Assembly (NCBI GenBank): GCA_002839765.1
Contig: PGYR01000027.1
Location: 1-38,597, forward strand
Direction: 5' to 3'
DNA: 38,597 nt
Source of the DNA: Ignavibacteriae bacterium HGW-Ignavibacteriae-4
GTDB lineage: Bacteria > Bacteroidota > Ignavibacteria > Kapaibacteriales > UBA2268
The notes beneath the pieces were generated by a model that was not told the origin of the DNA, did no database searches, and saw nothing but the letters and a program-made list of their open reading frames with translations. Below, piece by piece: positions 1 to 7,815 of this stretch (position 1 is the first letter of the stretch; every line of letters begins with the position of its first letter). Both the position numbers and the translations under genes were made by a program.

Positions 1-1752
1 CCAAATCACTTTGCTAATCTAAGTGTTTTTGGTGGTGGTGGTTTGACGGCCCTTAGTAGCAATCTACTTGATAATTCTGATTTCCTTACAGGCGCTTTTC
101 CTGCTCAATATTCCAACGCTCTTTCTGGTGTTTTTGATTTGCGAATGCGTGATGGTAATAGTAGTGAATTTGAACATTCTTTTGAGGTCGGAGTTATTGG
201 GATTGATTTAGCGTCTGAAGGGCCACTCGGCATATCAGAGAATTCATCTTATTTGGTCAATTATAGATACTCTACTCTTGGTTTGCTAGAGCCCTTATTG
301 CCTGAAGATGCACAAGGTACAAACTATCAAGATTTTGCTCTCAAATTCAAAATCCCAACTAACTTTGCTGGAAATTTTTCAGTCTGGGGAATAGGGCTAA
401 TTGATAATTCGGGACAAAGTATAGAAGCAGATACTTCTCTTAGGATGTATTACCAGGACATAGAACAAGAAAAAGTAAGGCAATATATGGGGACTATTGG
501 TATCAATAATAGGTTCATATTTAGTAATACTGGTTATGTTAATTCATCTATATTAATGTCAAAAGATGGAATAGATTTATTTTCTGAAAGATTAGACTCC
601 TTCAATGTTGTAAATCCAGAAAGAAAGCTCGAAAACTCATATACTAACTACACTTTCAAATCTTATATTAGCGAGAAATTAGCTGAAAGTCATCTTAATA
701 GAACAGGTTTAACATATCAATCACTGGGTTATAACTTAAATATGAAGGCAATCCTTAATAATTCTAAATACGGAAATATAGCCATTGAAAATGGTAGAAC
801 ATCACTGGTTTCAGTTTTCTCAAATTCTAAGTTAACATTTGAGAACTTAAATCTGAACATAGGTCTAAATTATTCTAGATTTAGTTTAAATGGAAATAGC
901 AGCATAGAACCAAGAGTTGGAGCTAACTACACACTTAATCAAAATGGAGATGAACTTAGCTTTGGTTATGGACTACATAGCCGATTGGAACCAATAAATA
1001 TCTATTTCAGCCGAAATGATGAAGGGGCTTTAGTAAATCAGAACTTGGATTTAACTAAATCACATCACTTTGTATTAGGATACAAATTCAAAATAAGTGA
1101 AAATATTGTATTCAAAATAGAACCATATTACCAGAGTTTATATGATATACCTGTTATTGAGGATAGTACTTATGCTCTCATTAATTTACAAAATAACTGG
1201 TTTACAAATGATGCATTTGTAAACAATGGTAAGGGTAGAAATGTAGGAGTTGACTTTACACTAGAAAAGTATATTGATAATGGGTTATACTATTTGATAA
1301 CAGCTTCCATTTTCGATTCTAAGTATAAAACTGAATCAAATAGAAATTGGTTCAATACTAGGTTCAACAACAATTTCTTGTTTAATGCATTAATTGGGAA
1401 AGAATTCTATTTTGGTGAGTCGAGTACTTTAGGAATTAATGCTAGAGCAAGTTTGCAAGGTGGAGACAGGTTCTCAAATATTGACTCAGAGAATTCTATA
1501 AGGAATCAGGAAGTAGTATATGATGAATCTAACCCTTTTTCTAATATTACAGATCCGTATTTGGTATCTCATATAACAATAAATTATAAGTGGAATACTG
1601 AGAGTACATCGCAACAACTGTCCTTGAAAGTGATTAACGCCTCTATGTATGAGGAGTTTTATGGATATAGGTACAATATTAAAAATATGACTGTTGATGA
1701 ATTTCGTGAAGCATTAGTAATTGCAAATTTGAGCTATAAAATATCATTCTAA
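1..1752 (+). CDS. TonB-dependent receptor, C-terminal part (5' truncated by window edge)
   Basis: The reading frame is open from base 1, so the start codon lies outside the window; the TTG at 43 is internal. The visible part is about 583 residues. Near the beginning it has the plug-to-barrel signature GAFPAQYSNALSGVFDL, preceded by a Gly-rich run and followed by an MRDGN-like segment, typical of Bacteroidota receptors that have a carboxypeptidase-regulatory-like domain upstream. The rest is a long series of alternating, aromatic-rich beta strands and it ends in Phe (SYKISF), as expected for an outer-membrane barrel recognised by the BAM complex. The likely role is energy-dependent uptake or surface binding; the substrate cannot be told. 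The plug domain and signal peptide are not visible. The next gene on the same strand starts 56 bp later. Confidence 0.85.
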   Translation, partial: PNHFANLSVFGGGGLTALSSNLLDNSDFLTGAFPAQYSNALSGVFDLRMRDGNSSEFEHSFEVGVIGIDLASEGPLGISENSSYLVNYRYSTLGLLEPLLPEDAQGTNYQDFALKFKIPTNFAGNFSVWGIGLIDNSGQSIEADTSLRMYYQDIEQEKVRQYMGTIGINNRFIFSNTGYVNSSILMSKDGIDLFSERLDSFNVVNPERKLENSYTNYTFKSYISEKLAESHLNRTGLTYQSLGYNLNMKAILNNSKYGNIAIENGRTSLVSVFSNSKLTFENLNLNIGLNYSRFSLNGNSSIEPRVGANYTLNQNGDELSFGYGLHSRLEPINIYFSRNDEGALVNQNLDLTKSHHFVLGYKFKISENIVFKIEPYYQSLYDIPVIEDSTYALINLQNNWFTNDAFVNNGKGRNVGVDFTLEKYIDNGLYYLITASIFDSKYKTESNRNWFNTRFNNNFLFNALIGKEFYFGESSTLGINARASLQGGDRFSNIDSENSIRNQEVVYDESNPFSNITDPYLVSHITINYKWNTESTSQQLSLKVINASMYEEFYGYRYNIKNMTVDEFREALVIANLSYKISF

Positions 1753-1808
1753 ATTAATCGTTATGCGTAATATAATACATTAATTACTTAAATTTTAAAG
1801 GCACATCT

Positions 1809-2411
1809 ATGTTCAAGAAGACTATTCTATTTGTTTTGTTATCGCTATTCGTAATCTCATGCAGTAAAGACAATAACTCTGTTAATCCTATCGATACTAT
1901 GACAGCGGAGGATATGCAGTTCGTTCGTGAGGAAGAGAAACTAGCTAGAGATGTTTATTTACATTCTTATGATAAATATCAATTACAAATATTCAAAAAT
2001 ATATCAGAAAGCGAACAAAGTCACATGGATGCTATACTAGGACAGTTAGAAAAATATAGTGTTACTGATCCTGTTGGTGATAATGCTAGAGGAGTTTTTG
2101 TTAATACAACTTTACAAGGGCTTTATGATGAGCTTACCGCTAAATCAGATGAATCATTAGTTGAAGCTTTGAAAGTTGGTGCATTAATAGAAGATTTAGA
2201 TATTTTCGATATTGAAAATATATTGAAAAGAGTATCTGAAAGCAGCATTATCAATGTTTATAATAATCTGACTTGTGGTTCTAGAAATCACTTACGAAGC
2301 TTTACTAGCGAATTAAAAGCAAATGGTGGAGATTATGAAAATATATATATCAGTGATGAATATTATAATCAGATTATAAATTCAGATAACGAAAAATGTG
2401 GTAATAACTAA
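1809..2411 (+). CDS. DUF2202 ferritin-like domain lipoprotein
   Basis: 200 residues. The N-terminus is a lipoprotein signal (hydrophobic residues 5-15, lipobox VISC with Cys18). The mature part matches the DUF2202 family: EEEKLARD at 41-48, ESEQSHM around 67-73, an E-D-L-D-I-F-D segment and a late GSRNHLRSF motif. These Glu and His residues are those expected to form the four-helix ferritin-like di-metal site, but the metal and the reaction are unknown for the family. It probably sits in the inner or outer membrane facing the periplasm. It lies 56 bp downstream of the receptor gene and may be cotranscribed with it; it converges on the small lipoprotein gene at 2468. An imperfect inverted repeat (2412-2416 with 2438-2442) lies between the two. 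Confidence 0.85.
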   Translation: MFKKTILFVLLSLFVISCSKDNNSVNPIDTMTAEDMQFVREEEKLARDVYLHSYDKYQLQIFKNISESEQSHMDAILGQLEKYSVTDPVGDNARGVFVNTTLQGLYDELTAKSDESLVEALKVGALIEDLDIFDIENILKRVSESSIINVYNNLTCGSRNHLRSFTSELKANGGDYENIYISDEYYNQIINSDNEKCGNN

Positions 2412-2467
2412 GAAAGCCGCCCCAATTAAGGAAACGACTTTCAAAGGTAATTCTAAATACGAAATTA

Positions 2468-2929
2468 TTAGCCAGTTGTTATAGCAAATGTAGCTACATG
2501 ATTAAGTACATCTGAGTCTCTAGATTTTATTGGCTCAACACCTTTTAGGTGAATTGTACAATCTCCTATTGTTACGCTTGGTACTTCTTTAGTTAGAGTA
2601 TAAGTTTCAATAGTTCCGTCTGCATTTGTTACAACAATGGTAACAACTACAGTTCTTTCAGGTTTTCTATCTGTTACGACATCGCTTGCATTCTCAGTTA
2701 CAACGATACTTTCAACTGTAAAGTAGAAATCACAAGGAGTTTTGATGGCATCACCTTCCATACCTCTTACCATCATACCGTCTCTTTCTTTTTTATCGTC
2801 TGCTTTGTCATCTCTTCCTGTGTCATTACCTGTTCCTTTACCATCGCCTAGACCAGTTGGATCCCAATTGCATGATGCTAATGTAAATGTCATCATTGCC
2901 AAGAATGTGAGTATTAGTACTTTTTTCAT
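2468..2929 (-). CDS. Small Asp/Lys/Gly-rich lipoprotein, function unknown
   Basis: 153 residues from the ATG at 2929. An upstream in-frame ATG (2986) exists, but 2929 has an AAAGGAA ribosome-binding site just before it and begins directly with a signal peptide whose lipobox is LASC (Cys20). After the Cys comes a low-complexity linker rich in D, G and K (about residues 25-52), then a compact beta-rich domain of about 100 residues with two cysteines (in TPCDF and GDCTIH) that could form a disulphide. I do not recognise a family. It is a monocistronic gene between convergent and divergent neighbours, and its upstream region shares an extended motif with the promoter region of the di-haem peroxidase at 34934, so it may belong to the same regulon. 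Confidence 0.7.
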   Translation of the reverse strand: MKKVLILTFLAMMTFTLASCNWDPTGLGDGKGTGNDTGRDDKADDKKERDGMMVRGMEGDAIKTPCDFYFTVESIVVTENASDVVTDRKPERTVVVTIVVTNADGTIETYTLTKEVPSVTIGDCTIHLKGVEPIKSRDSDVLNHVATFAITTG

Positions 2930-2955
2930 AACTGTTCCTTTAGTATTATTTATAA

Positions 2956-3001
2956 ATTTTGTTATTCTACTATAATAACACATCACTTCGGAAAAGGTAA
3001 C
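2956..3001 (-). promoter_or_regulatory. Candidate promoter/operator shared with the 34.9-kb peroxidase gene
   Basis: Read on the minus strand this is GTTACCTTTT, 12 variable bases, GTTATTATAGTAG, then AATAACAAAA. The same blocks with exactly the same 12-base gap occur upstream of the gene at 34934. The core GTTATT-atagtag-AATAAC is an inverted repeat, which fits a dimeric regulator site. It ends about 27 bp before the start codon at 2929. Function is inferred only from the match and the position. Confidence 0.5.
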
Positions 3002-3020
3002 AAAAAAAAGTAATTATTAA

Positions 3021-4061
3021 TTAATTTGGTAGCGAAACCACAAAAGTGGAACCCATTCCTTCGCCTTGGCTATTTGCTTCTATTTTGCCCGAATGACGTG
3101 ATACTATCTTGTTGCAGAGGTATAATCCTAATCCAGTAGTGTTTTCGCCCTGAGTACCTTTTCTTTTCTCTTTTGTAAATCTATCGAATATGGCAACTGA
3201 TTTATTAGGTGGGAAACCAATACCATTATCTGAAACTGTGATTTCTGTATTCTTTTCATTTTTAGTGGCTTTGATACTGATACTACCTCCATCTGGAGTG
3301 AATTTCACCGCATTATTAATCAAATTCGAAAACACTTGTTTGATCAAATCCTCTCTTGCTACTATATTCAACCCATTCGAGTCTAAAGTTAAATTCAATT
3401 TTTTGTTTGAAAGTGAATCTTCATGAATTGATTTCAATTCTTCAAAGAGTTTATCGAGCTTGATTTCACTCATCATTGCATTTGTGATTACTATTTCTTC
3501 TCTTTCTAGCAATTCGAGGACAGCGTTTATTATATCTCTTTGTACTTCTGCTGCATTCTTTATTTTATCGCTTAGCTTTTGTTTTTTCTCATCCGTATCT
3601 GCAGATGGGATTAACTCCGAATACGTGATTACAGCAGCTAAAGGATTTTTCAAATCATGTGACATTAGCCCAATCATATCCTGCTTTTCTTCTAATAATT
3701 CGTCTAGTGTTTGGATTGAAAATTGGATTTCTTTTAATAGAATCCCAACTTCATCGGTATAATTCGTTGGTAATTGGGGTCTTGTTTTATTAGTTATGTA
3801 ATCACTCAGTGATTCTTTGGCAAAAATAATCGGTTCTAATAGTTTATTCAGAATGAATAGAGTAACTCCTGTTGCTGCCAAAGTAAAAATAAGTACAGCT
3901 ATAAAAACAGAAATTGGGTCTAATACTTCATTCCCACCAAAAGTTAAATATAGGATAAGCCCAATAAGTGGAATATGAATCCCAATAAAGGCTACAAAAA
4001 GGAACTTGAAGGAATATTTCTTAAGGAAAGTTATTTTAGATAGTTTGTCGTAGGTATTCAT
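3021..4061 (-). CDS. Membrane sensor histidine kinase (orphan)
   Basis: 346 residues. Two transmembrane segments (about 20-42 and 50-71) enclose only a very short loop, so the protein lacks a sizeable periplasmic sensor domain. A HAMP-like/coiled-coil linker follows. The HisKA box is MSHDLKNPLAA with phospho-acceptor His135. The HATPase_c domain has an N box (NLINNAVKF, about 247-255), a G1 box (SDNGIGFP, 277-284) and a G2 box (TGLGLYLCNKIV, 309-320). All catalytic landmarks are present, so it should autophosphorylate. No response regulator lies next to it; the partner must be elsewhere. With so little periplasmic sequence, the signal is probably sensed in the membrane or cytoplasm (inference). 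It is divergent from the TerC gene. Confidence 0.9.
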   Translation of the reverse strand: MNTYDKLSKITFLKKYSFKFLFVAFIGIHIPLIGLILYLTFGGNEVLDPISVFIAVLIFTLAATGVTLFILNKLLEPIIFAKESLSDYITNKTRPQLPTNYTDEVGILLKEIQFSIQTLDELLEEKQDMIGLMSHDLKNPLAAVITYSELIPSADTDEKKQKLSDKIKNAAEVQRDIINAVLELLEREEIVITNAMMSEIKLDKLFEELKSIHEDSLSNKKLNLTLDSNGLNIVAREDLIKQVFSNLINNAVKFTPDGGSISIKATKNEKNTEITVSDNGIGFPPNKSVAIFDRFTKEKRKGTQGENTTGLGLYLCNKIVSRHSGKIEANSQGEGMGSTFVVSLPN

Positions 4062-4139
4062 ATTGTTTATTTATTAATTTTGAATTACGAATTACGAAAG
4101 ATATAAAATAATTAATTCAACTAGGCAAAAAAAGATATT

Positions 4140-4868
4140 ATGGAATTATTTACTGTTGACAATCTATTAGCGTTACTTACTCTTACATTCCTTGAAATAG
4201 TTCTGGGTATAGATAATATCATATTTATTTCAATTACTACTGAGAAACTACCAGTTGATAAACAGAAATTCGCACGTGTATTAGGCCTGTTCCTAGCGAT
4301 GATAATGCGAATAATTCTGCTTGCACTTATTACGCAGCTTCAAGTACTTAACAATGCACTGTTTACTTTATTCGAAGTGGATATAACCGGTAAGGGGTTG
4401 ATACTACTAGGAGGTGGGCTTTTCTTATTAGTAAAAAGTACATTAGAGATTCATCATAAAGTAGAGCAGATTGAGCACAGTGGTGAACATGAGAAAAAGA
4501 CTATTACTATGGGGAATGCTATATTCCAGATAGTAATGCTCGATATAGTATTCTCGTTTGATTCCATACTAACGGCTGTTGGTTTATCGGATAATCTATT
4601 GATAATGGTAATTGCTGTAATTATATCATTGATTGTGATGATGATATTTGCTAATTCAATTAGTGAGTTTATTAATCAGCATCCTTCTCTTCAACTATTG
4701 GCTTTATCATTCTTGATACTGATTGGATTTATGTTAATACTAGAAGCATTCCACTTCGAGATACCTAAAGGGTATATCTACTTTGCTGTTATGTTCTCAT
4801 TCATAATCGAGCTTCTGAATATGAGATTCAGAGCCAATAAGAAGGCTAAAATGAGAAAGAAGGTATAG
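4140..4868 (+). CDS. TerC family integral membrane protein
   Basis: 242 residues, almost all hydrophobic, about seven membrane helices. It carries the two acidic intramembrane signatures of the TerC/YkoY family: FLEIVLGIDNIIF (Glu19, Asp25) and MLDIVFSFDSILTAVG (Asp135, Asp141). A His/Glu-rich loop (about 105-119) sits between the halves. Family members are linked to tellurite resistance and to metal-ion (notably Mn2+) efflux and metalation of exported proteins; which applies here is not visible. It ends with a basic tail (KKAKMRKKV). It is transcribed alone and is followed by a hairpin-rich intergenic region. Confidence 0.88.
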   Translation: MELFTVDNLLALLTLTFLEIVLGIDNIIFISITTEKLPVDKQKFARVLGLFLAMIMRIILLALITQLQVLNNALFTLFEVDITGKGLILLGGGLFLLVKSTLEIHHKVEQIEHSGEHEKKTITMGNAIFQIVMLDIVFSFDSILTAVGLSDNLLIMVIAVIISLIVMMIFANSISEFINQHPSLQLLALSFLILIGFMLILEAFHFEIPKGYIYFAVMFSFIIELLNMRFRANKKAKMRKKV

Positions 4869-4911
4869 TCTTATACTTTCTTGAAATAAGGCTTAGAAGG
4901 TTTTAACTTAG

Positions 4912-5055
4912 TGCCTCGTAGAGGCATTATAACTGTAGTAAAGGATAGTATCAATGATTTTTAGCCCCCTCTAGGGGTTGTCTAATATATCACCACTACG
5001 TGGCTATTAGTGTTTGTTTTTAATTTGGACTACAGATATTTAGCCACTCTGTGGC
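4912..5055. repeat. Array of four small hairpins (REP-like)
   Basis: Four short near-perfect palindromes lie in about 145 bp: TGCCTC-GTA-GAGGCA (4912-4926), CCCCT-CT-AGGGG (4966-4977), CCAC-TAC-GTGG (4993-5003) and GCCAC-TCT-GTGGC (5043-5055). They differ in sequence but share a format of a 4-6 bp GC-rich stem with a 2-3 base loop in AT-rich DNA. None has a T-run, so they are not ordinary terminators. They resemble the dispersed hairpin arrays seen in many Bacteroidota genomes; that comparison is from memory, not a search. Confidence 0.6.
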
Positions 5056-5094
5056 AAAATGAAATTAAGAAAACTATAAACTAATAACAATTCC

Positions 5095-5904
5095 CTACAC
5101 CTTCTCCAAAATATAAGAAGCCTCTAAAGTAAAATACTTTGCTATGAATGGTATCTTAGCTAATGTGTTTATCTTCAAGCTTGGAAGTCCAAATTTCATC
5201 TTGAAAACTGGGCGTAGGAAATAACATTCTTTCAGCACAACTTTTAGTCCTGCATCTGCTACTGCTTTCTCGAATTTGGGTATGGTCAATCGCAAATCAT
5301 ATATTCGGTTTGCTTCTCCTATATCTGCTTTGACACCTTTTTCTATAAACTTATTGAAAGTAGATTTCGGAAGTAAATGAATATATGGGAACTTACCACC
5401 GGTACTTTTCACTGTGTGTTGGTGTCCGCCATAAGGTGAGTGGTATGGGGGAAAGGTAACGAATAGCTTTCCATCATCTTTCATCACCATTTTAATATTC
5501 TTCAGTGCTGATGTCGGGTTATCCAAATGCTCTATTACATCACGCAGTAGAACCAAATCAAATTCATTTTTCCACTCGTCTGATGGCTCTTGGGTAACTA
5601 TATCGTGAGTTGTATATTGAAGATCAATACCGCCTATTCCGGCTATGTACTTGCCTTTTTCTAATCTTACTACGGCAATGTCTGTCCCGAGTCCTTTACT
5701 CGCTCCAGCGTCCATAAAAGCAGCTAATACACCACCTTCTGCACTTCCTATCTCAGCAACATGATAACCAGACTTAAATATGCCTTTCTCCGCTAAATAC
5801 GGGACTATGAAACTTTTTCCAAGATCGTACATATAGTTCCAATAATACTTGTCTTGCGAGGTTAATTTCTCGTCCTTGTTGACTATTTCTCTCAAATTTG
5901 ACAT
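5095..5904 (-). CDS. Class I SAM-dependent methyltransferase
   Basis: 269 residues. After an N-terminal helical region, motif I is HVAEIGSAEGG (about 48-58), the acidic residue after strand 2 is in GTDIAV (about 73-78), and LLRDVIEHLDNP (119-130) is the post-motif segment typical of the UbiG/Methyltransf_23 type. Then comes GKLFVTFPP, a strand seen in many small-molecule or sugar methyltransferases. The PYGGHQH segment may contribute to the active site. No membrane segment or signal peptide. It is divergent from a GT4 glycosyltransferase 61 bp away, so a role in modifying a cell-surface glycan is plausible but is inference from context. The substrate is unknown. Confidence 0.85.
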   Translation of the reverse strand: MSNLREIVNKDEKLTSQDKYYWNYMYDLGKSFIVPYLAEKGIFKSGYHVAEIGSAEGGVLAAFMDAGASKGLGTDIAVVRLEKGKYIAGIGGIDLQYTTHDIVTQEPSDEWKNEFDLVLLRDVIEHLDNPTSALKNIKMVMKDDGKLFVTFPPYHSPYGGHQHTVKSTGGKFPYIHLLPKSTFNKFIEKGVKADIGEANRIYDLRLTIPKFEKAVADAGLKVVLKECYFLRPVFKMKFGLPSLKINTLAKIPFIAKYFTLEASYILEKV

Positions 5905-5965
5905 ATTTGTTTATCTTTATTGATTATCTTAATGTTTTATAAGTATGCAATTTAAAAATTAATTT

Positions 5966-7078
5966 ATGAAAATCGCCTATCTATCTACATTTTATCCTTA
6001 CAAAGGTGGCATTGCTCAGTTCAATGGTTCGCTATATACTGCATTAGCGAAAGACCACGAAGTAAAGGCATTCAACTATAGCAAGCAATACCCGAAGATT
6101 CTATTCCCTGGGAAAAGCCAATACGTGAACGATGAAGACAAAGCTATAGAAATAGAATCGGAACGTACTTTGAATTCAGTTAATCCTCTTTCTTGGATGA
6201 GCACTTATGCCGAAATAGAAAAGTTCAAACCCAATATTGTAATGAGTAAACTTTGGATTCCGTTTTTAGCTCCATCTGTCGGTTACGTTACTGGTAAATT
6301 GCAGAAAAAAGGTGTGAAAGCTATATCTGTACTTGGTAATGTAATACCACACGAACATAGAATTGGCGATGAAGCACTTACAAAATATTACCTCAATAGA
6401 AATGATGGGTTCATAGCTATGGCAGAATCCGTAAAAGATGATTTGCTAAAGTTAAAGCCAGATGCAAAGTATATAATGGGTTATCATCCACCTTATGATC
6501 ACTTTGGTGATAAGTTGGAGCAAAGTATTGCACGTGAGAAACTTGGTATTCACCCTGATAAAAAGGTGCTAATATTCTTCGGATTTATTCGTGATTACAA
6601 GGGATTGGATATACTTATAGAGGCTTTCAAGAAGCTAGATGATTCGTACCATCTGATAATAGCTGGTGAGTCATACTCAGGATTCGACAAATACGAAGAA
6701 CAACTAAAGTCTGTTGAGAACAGCCGTGTAACGAAGCTAATAAAATACACTACGGAAGACGAAGCGGCTATTTGCTTTTCTGCGTCTGATGTATGTGTTC
6801 TTCCTTACAGAACGGCTACACAATCTGGAATAGTCGGTATATCTTATAATTTCCACGTACCTGTTATAGTCTCTGACGTTGGAGGTCTGAGGGAAATGGT
6901 AGAGCCTTGGAACGCAGGTATAGTCCTAGAAAAAGCTGATGAGAATTTATTCAAAAATGCGATTGAAGAATATTTCAAATCTGATATAGACTATAAATCG
7001 AATATACTAAAAGCATTGGCAGACCAATCATGGGAAAGCTTAGCCAAAAAAGTAATTGATTTTTCTCAATCTATTTGA
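5966..7078 (+). CDS. Glycosyltransferase family 4
   Basis: 370 residues with the two-Rossmann GT-B layout. The N-terminal half starts with IAYLSTFYPYKGGIAQF, where the Gly-Gly loop sits at the acceptor site. The C-terminal half has FFGFIRDYKGLDILIEAF (GT4 core strand and helix), IIAGES, and the nucleotide-sugar segment VLPYRTATQSGIVGISYN followed by PVIVSDVGGLREMV. The usual EAMA part of the EX7E motif is replaced by Q-S-G-I-V-G-I, a variation I recall from other GT4 enzymes with a LPYR-ATQSG loop. It is retaining by family; donor and acceptor are unknown. Its last 8 bp overlap the end of ubiE on the other strand. Confidence 0.88.
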   Translation: MKIAYLSTFYPYKGGIAQFNGSLYTALAKDHEVKAFNYSKQYPKILFPGKSQYVNDEDKAIEIESERTLNSVNPLSWMSTYAEIEKFKPNIVMSKLWIPFLAPSVGYVTGKLQKKGVKAISVLGNVIPHEHRIGDEALTKYYLNRNDGFIAMAESVKDDLLKLKPDAKYIMGYHPPYDHFGDKLEQSIAREKLGIHPDKKVLIFFGFIRDYKGLDILIEAFKKLDDSYHLIIAGESYSGFDKYEEQLKSVENSRVTKLIKYTTEDEAAICFSASDVCVLPYRTATQSGIVGISYNFHVPVIVSDVGGLREMVEPWNAGIVLEKADENLFKNAIEEYFKSDIDYKSNILKALADQSWESLAKKVIDFSQSI

Positions 7079-7757
7079 CAGTACATTTATAAATATACGA
7101 TACTCCAAAAAATTGAGGATAGCACTTAACTTCAGTGAATCTTTCTGTACCTTTTAGAATATCAACAAACTTTTGTCCGTAAGGAAAGCCATCAATTGTA
7201 GTTGGTAAGTAAGTGTAAGCTGCTTCTTCGTCTATTAGCATACGTCCTAACTTAGGCATTATTATTTTACTATAGTAATCGTAGATTTTCTTCAGAAACC
7301 CTTTGGGTTTACCAGTTTCTAATATCATTAGCTTACCACCAGGTTTTACTACTCTTGCTAGTTCGGCTATTCCACGATACATATCATCTACATTTCTTAT
7401 ACCAAATGATATACCTACTATATCAAAACTCTTACTCTCGAAGTGGAGATCAAGTATGTCAGCTAGTTCCGCGTCTATTTCGACATCTTTTTTTATTGCT
7501 TTCATAGGTAGATGTTTAAGCATATCTGAGCAAAAATCAGTTGCTAGTACTCTTCCGTCTTTTACTACTTTTTTAAATTCAATTGCCAAATCACCAGTCC
7601 CCGAAGCAGTATCGAGTATATTGTCACCAGGTTTTGCCCCAGATAGCTTGACTAATCGCTTTCTCCAGATATGGTGAAGTCCCAACGACATAACATTATT
7701 CATGTAGTCATAATGCTTCGAAATACTCGAAAACATTTTTTTTATTTCTTCACTCAT
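7071..7757 (-). CDS. ubiE: Demethylmenaquinone methyltransferase (UbiE/MenG)
   Basis: 228 residues, the usual length. It shows the UbiE/COQ5 signatures: F-x-x-I-S-K-H-Y-D-Y-M-N-N-V-M-S-L-G at 9-26, HHIWRKRLV, SAM motif I LDTASGTGDLAIEF (48-61), and the family-specific SFGIRNV followed later by KPGGKLMILE. It catalyses the last step of menaquinone synthesis, C-methylation of demethylmenaquinone with SAM, at the inner face of the cytoplasmic membrane. No other men genes are in the window. It is divergent from the egtB-like gene and overlaps the end of the glycosyltransferase gene by 8 bp. Confidence 0.95.
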   Translation of the reverse strand: MSEEIKKMFSSISKHYDYMNNVMSLGLHHIWRKRLVKLSGAKPGDNILDTASGTGDLAIEFKKVVKDGRVLATDFCSDMLKHLPMKAIKKDVEIDAELADILDLHFESKSFDIVGISFGIRNVDDMYRGIAELARVVKPGGKLMILETGKPKGFLKKIYDYYSKIIMPKLGRMLIDEEAAYTYLPTTIDGFPYGQKFVDILKGTERFTEVKCYPQFFGVSYIYKCTVK

Positions 7758-7785
7758 TGTTTATTCCAAATTTTTTTTTACTTTG
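7757..7785 (+). promoter_or_regulatory. Candidate Bacteroidota-type promoter of the egtB-like gene
   Basis: TTG at 7757-7759, then 19 bases, then TACTTTG at 7779-7785, one base short of the TAnnTTTG consensus. It lies about 30 bp before the ATG at 7816, and the TTG at 7783 that would extend the gene falls inside the element, which argues for the later start. Confidence 0.4.
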
Positions 7786-7815
7786 AATTATCCTTCACTT
7801 ACAAATATAGTATTT

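Noticed and set aside
2742-2975. 77-residue plus-strand hydrophobic frame opposite the small lipoprotein gene
   Set aside because: It mirrors the signal peptide and Asp/Lys linker of the minus-strand gene, which has a good ribosome-binding site and lipobox.
4081-4105. Tandem AATTACG copies upstream of the kinase as an operator
   Set aside because: Only two short AT-rich copies with no second occurrence in the window; chance is likely.
7783-7815. TTG start extending the egtB-like gene
   Set aside because: The TTG lies inside the probable -7 promoter element and the extra residues do not look like part of the DinB_2 domain; the ATG at 7816 fits the family.
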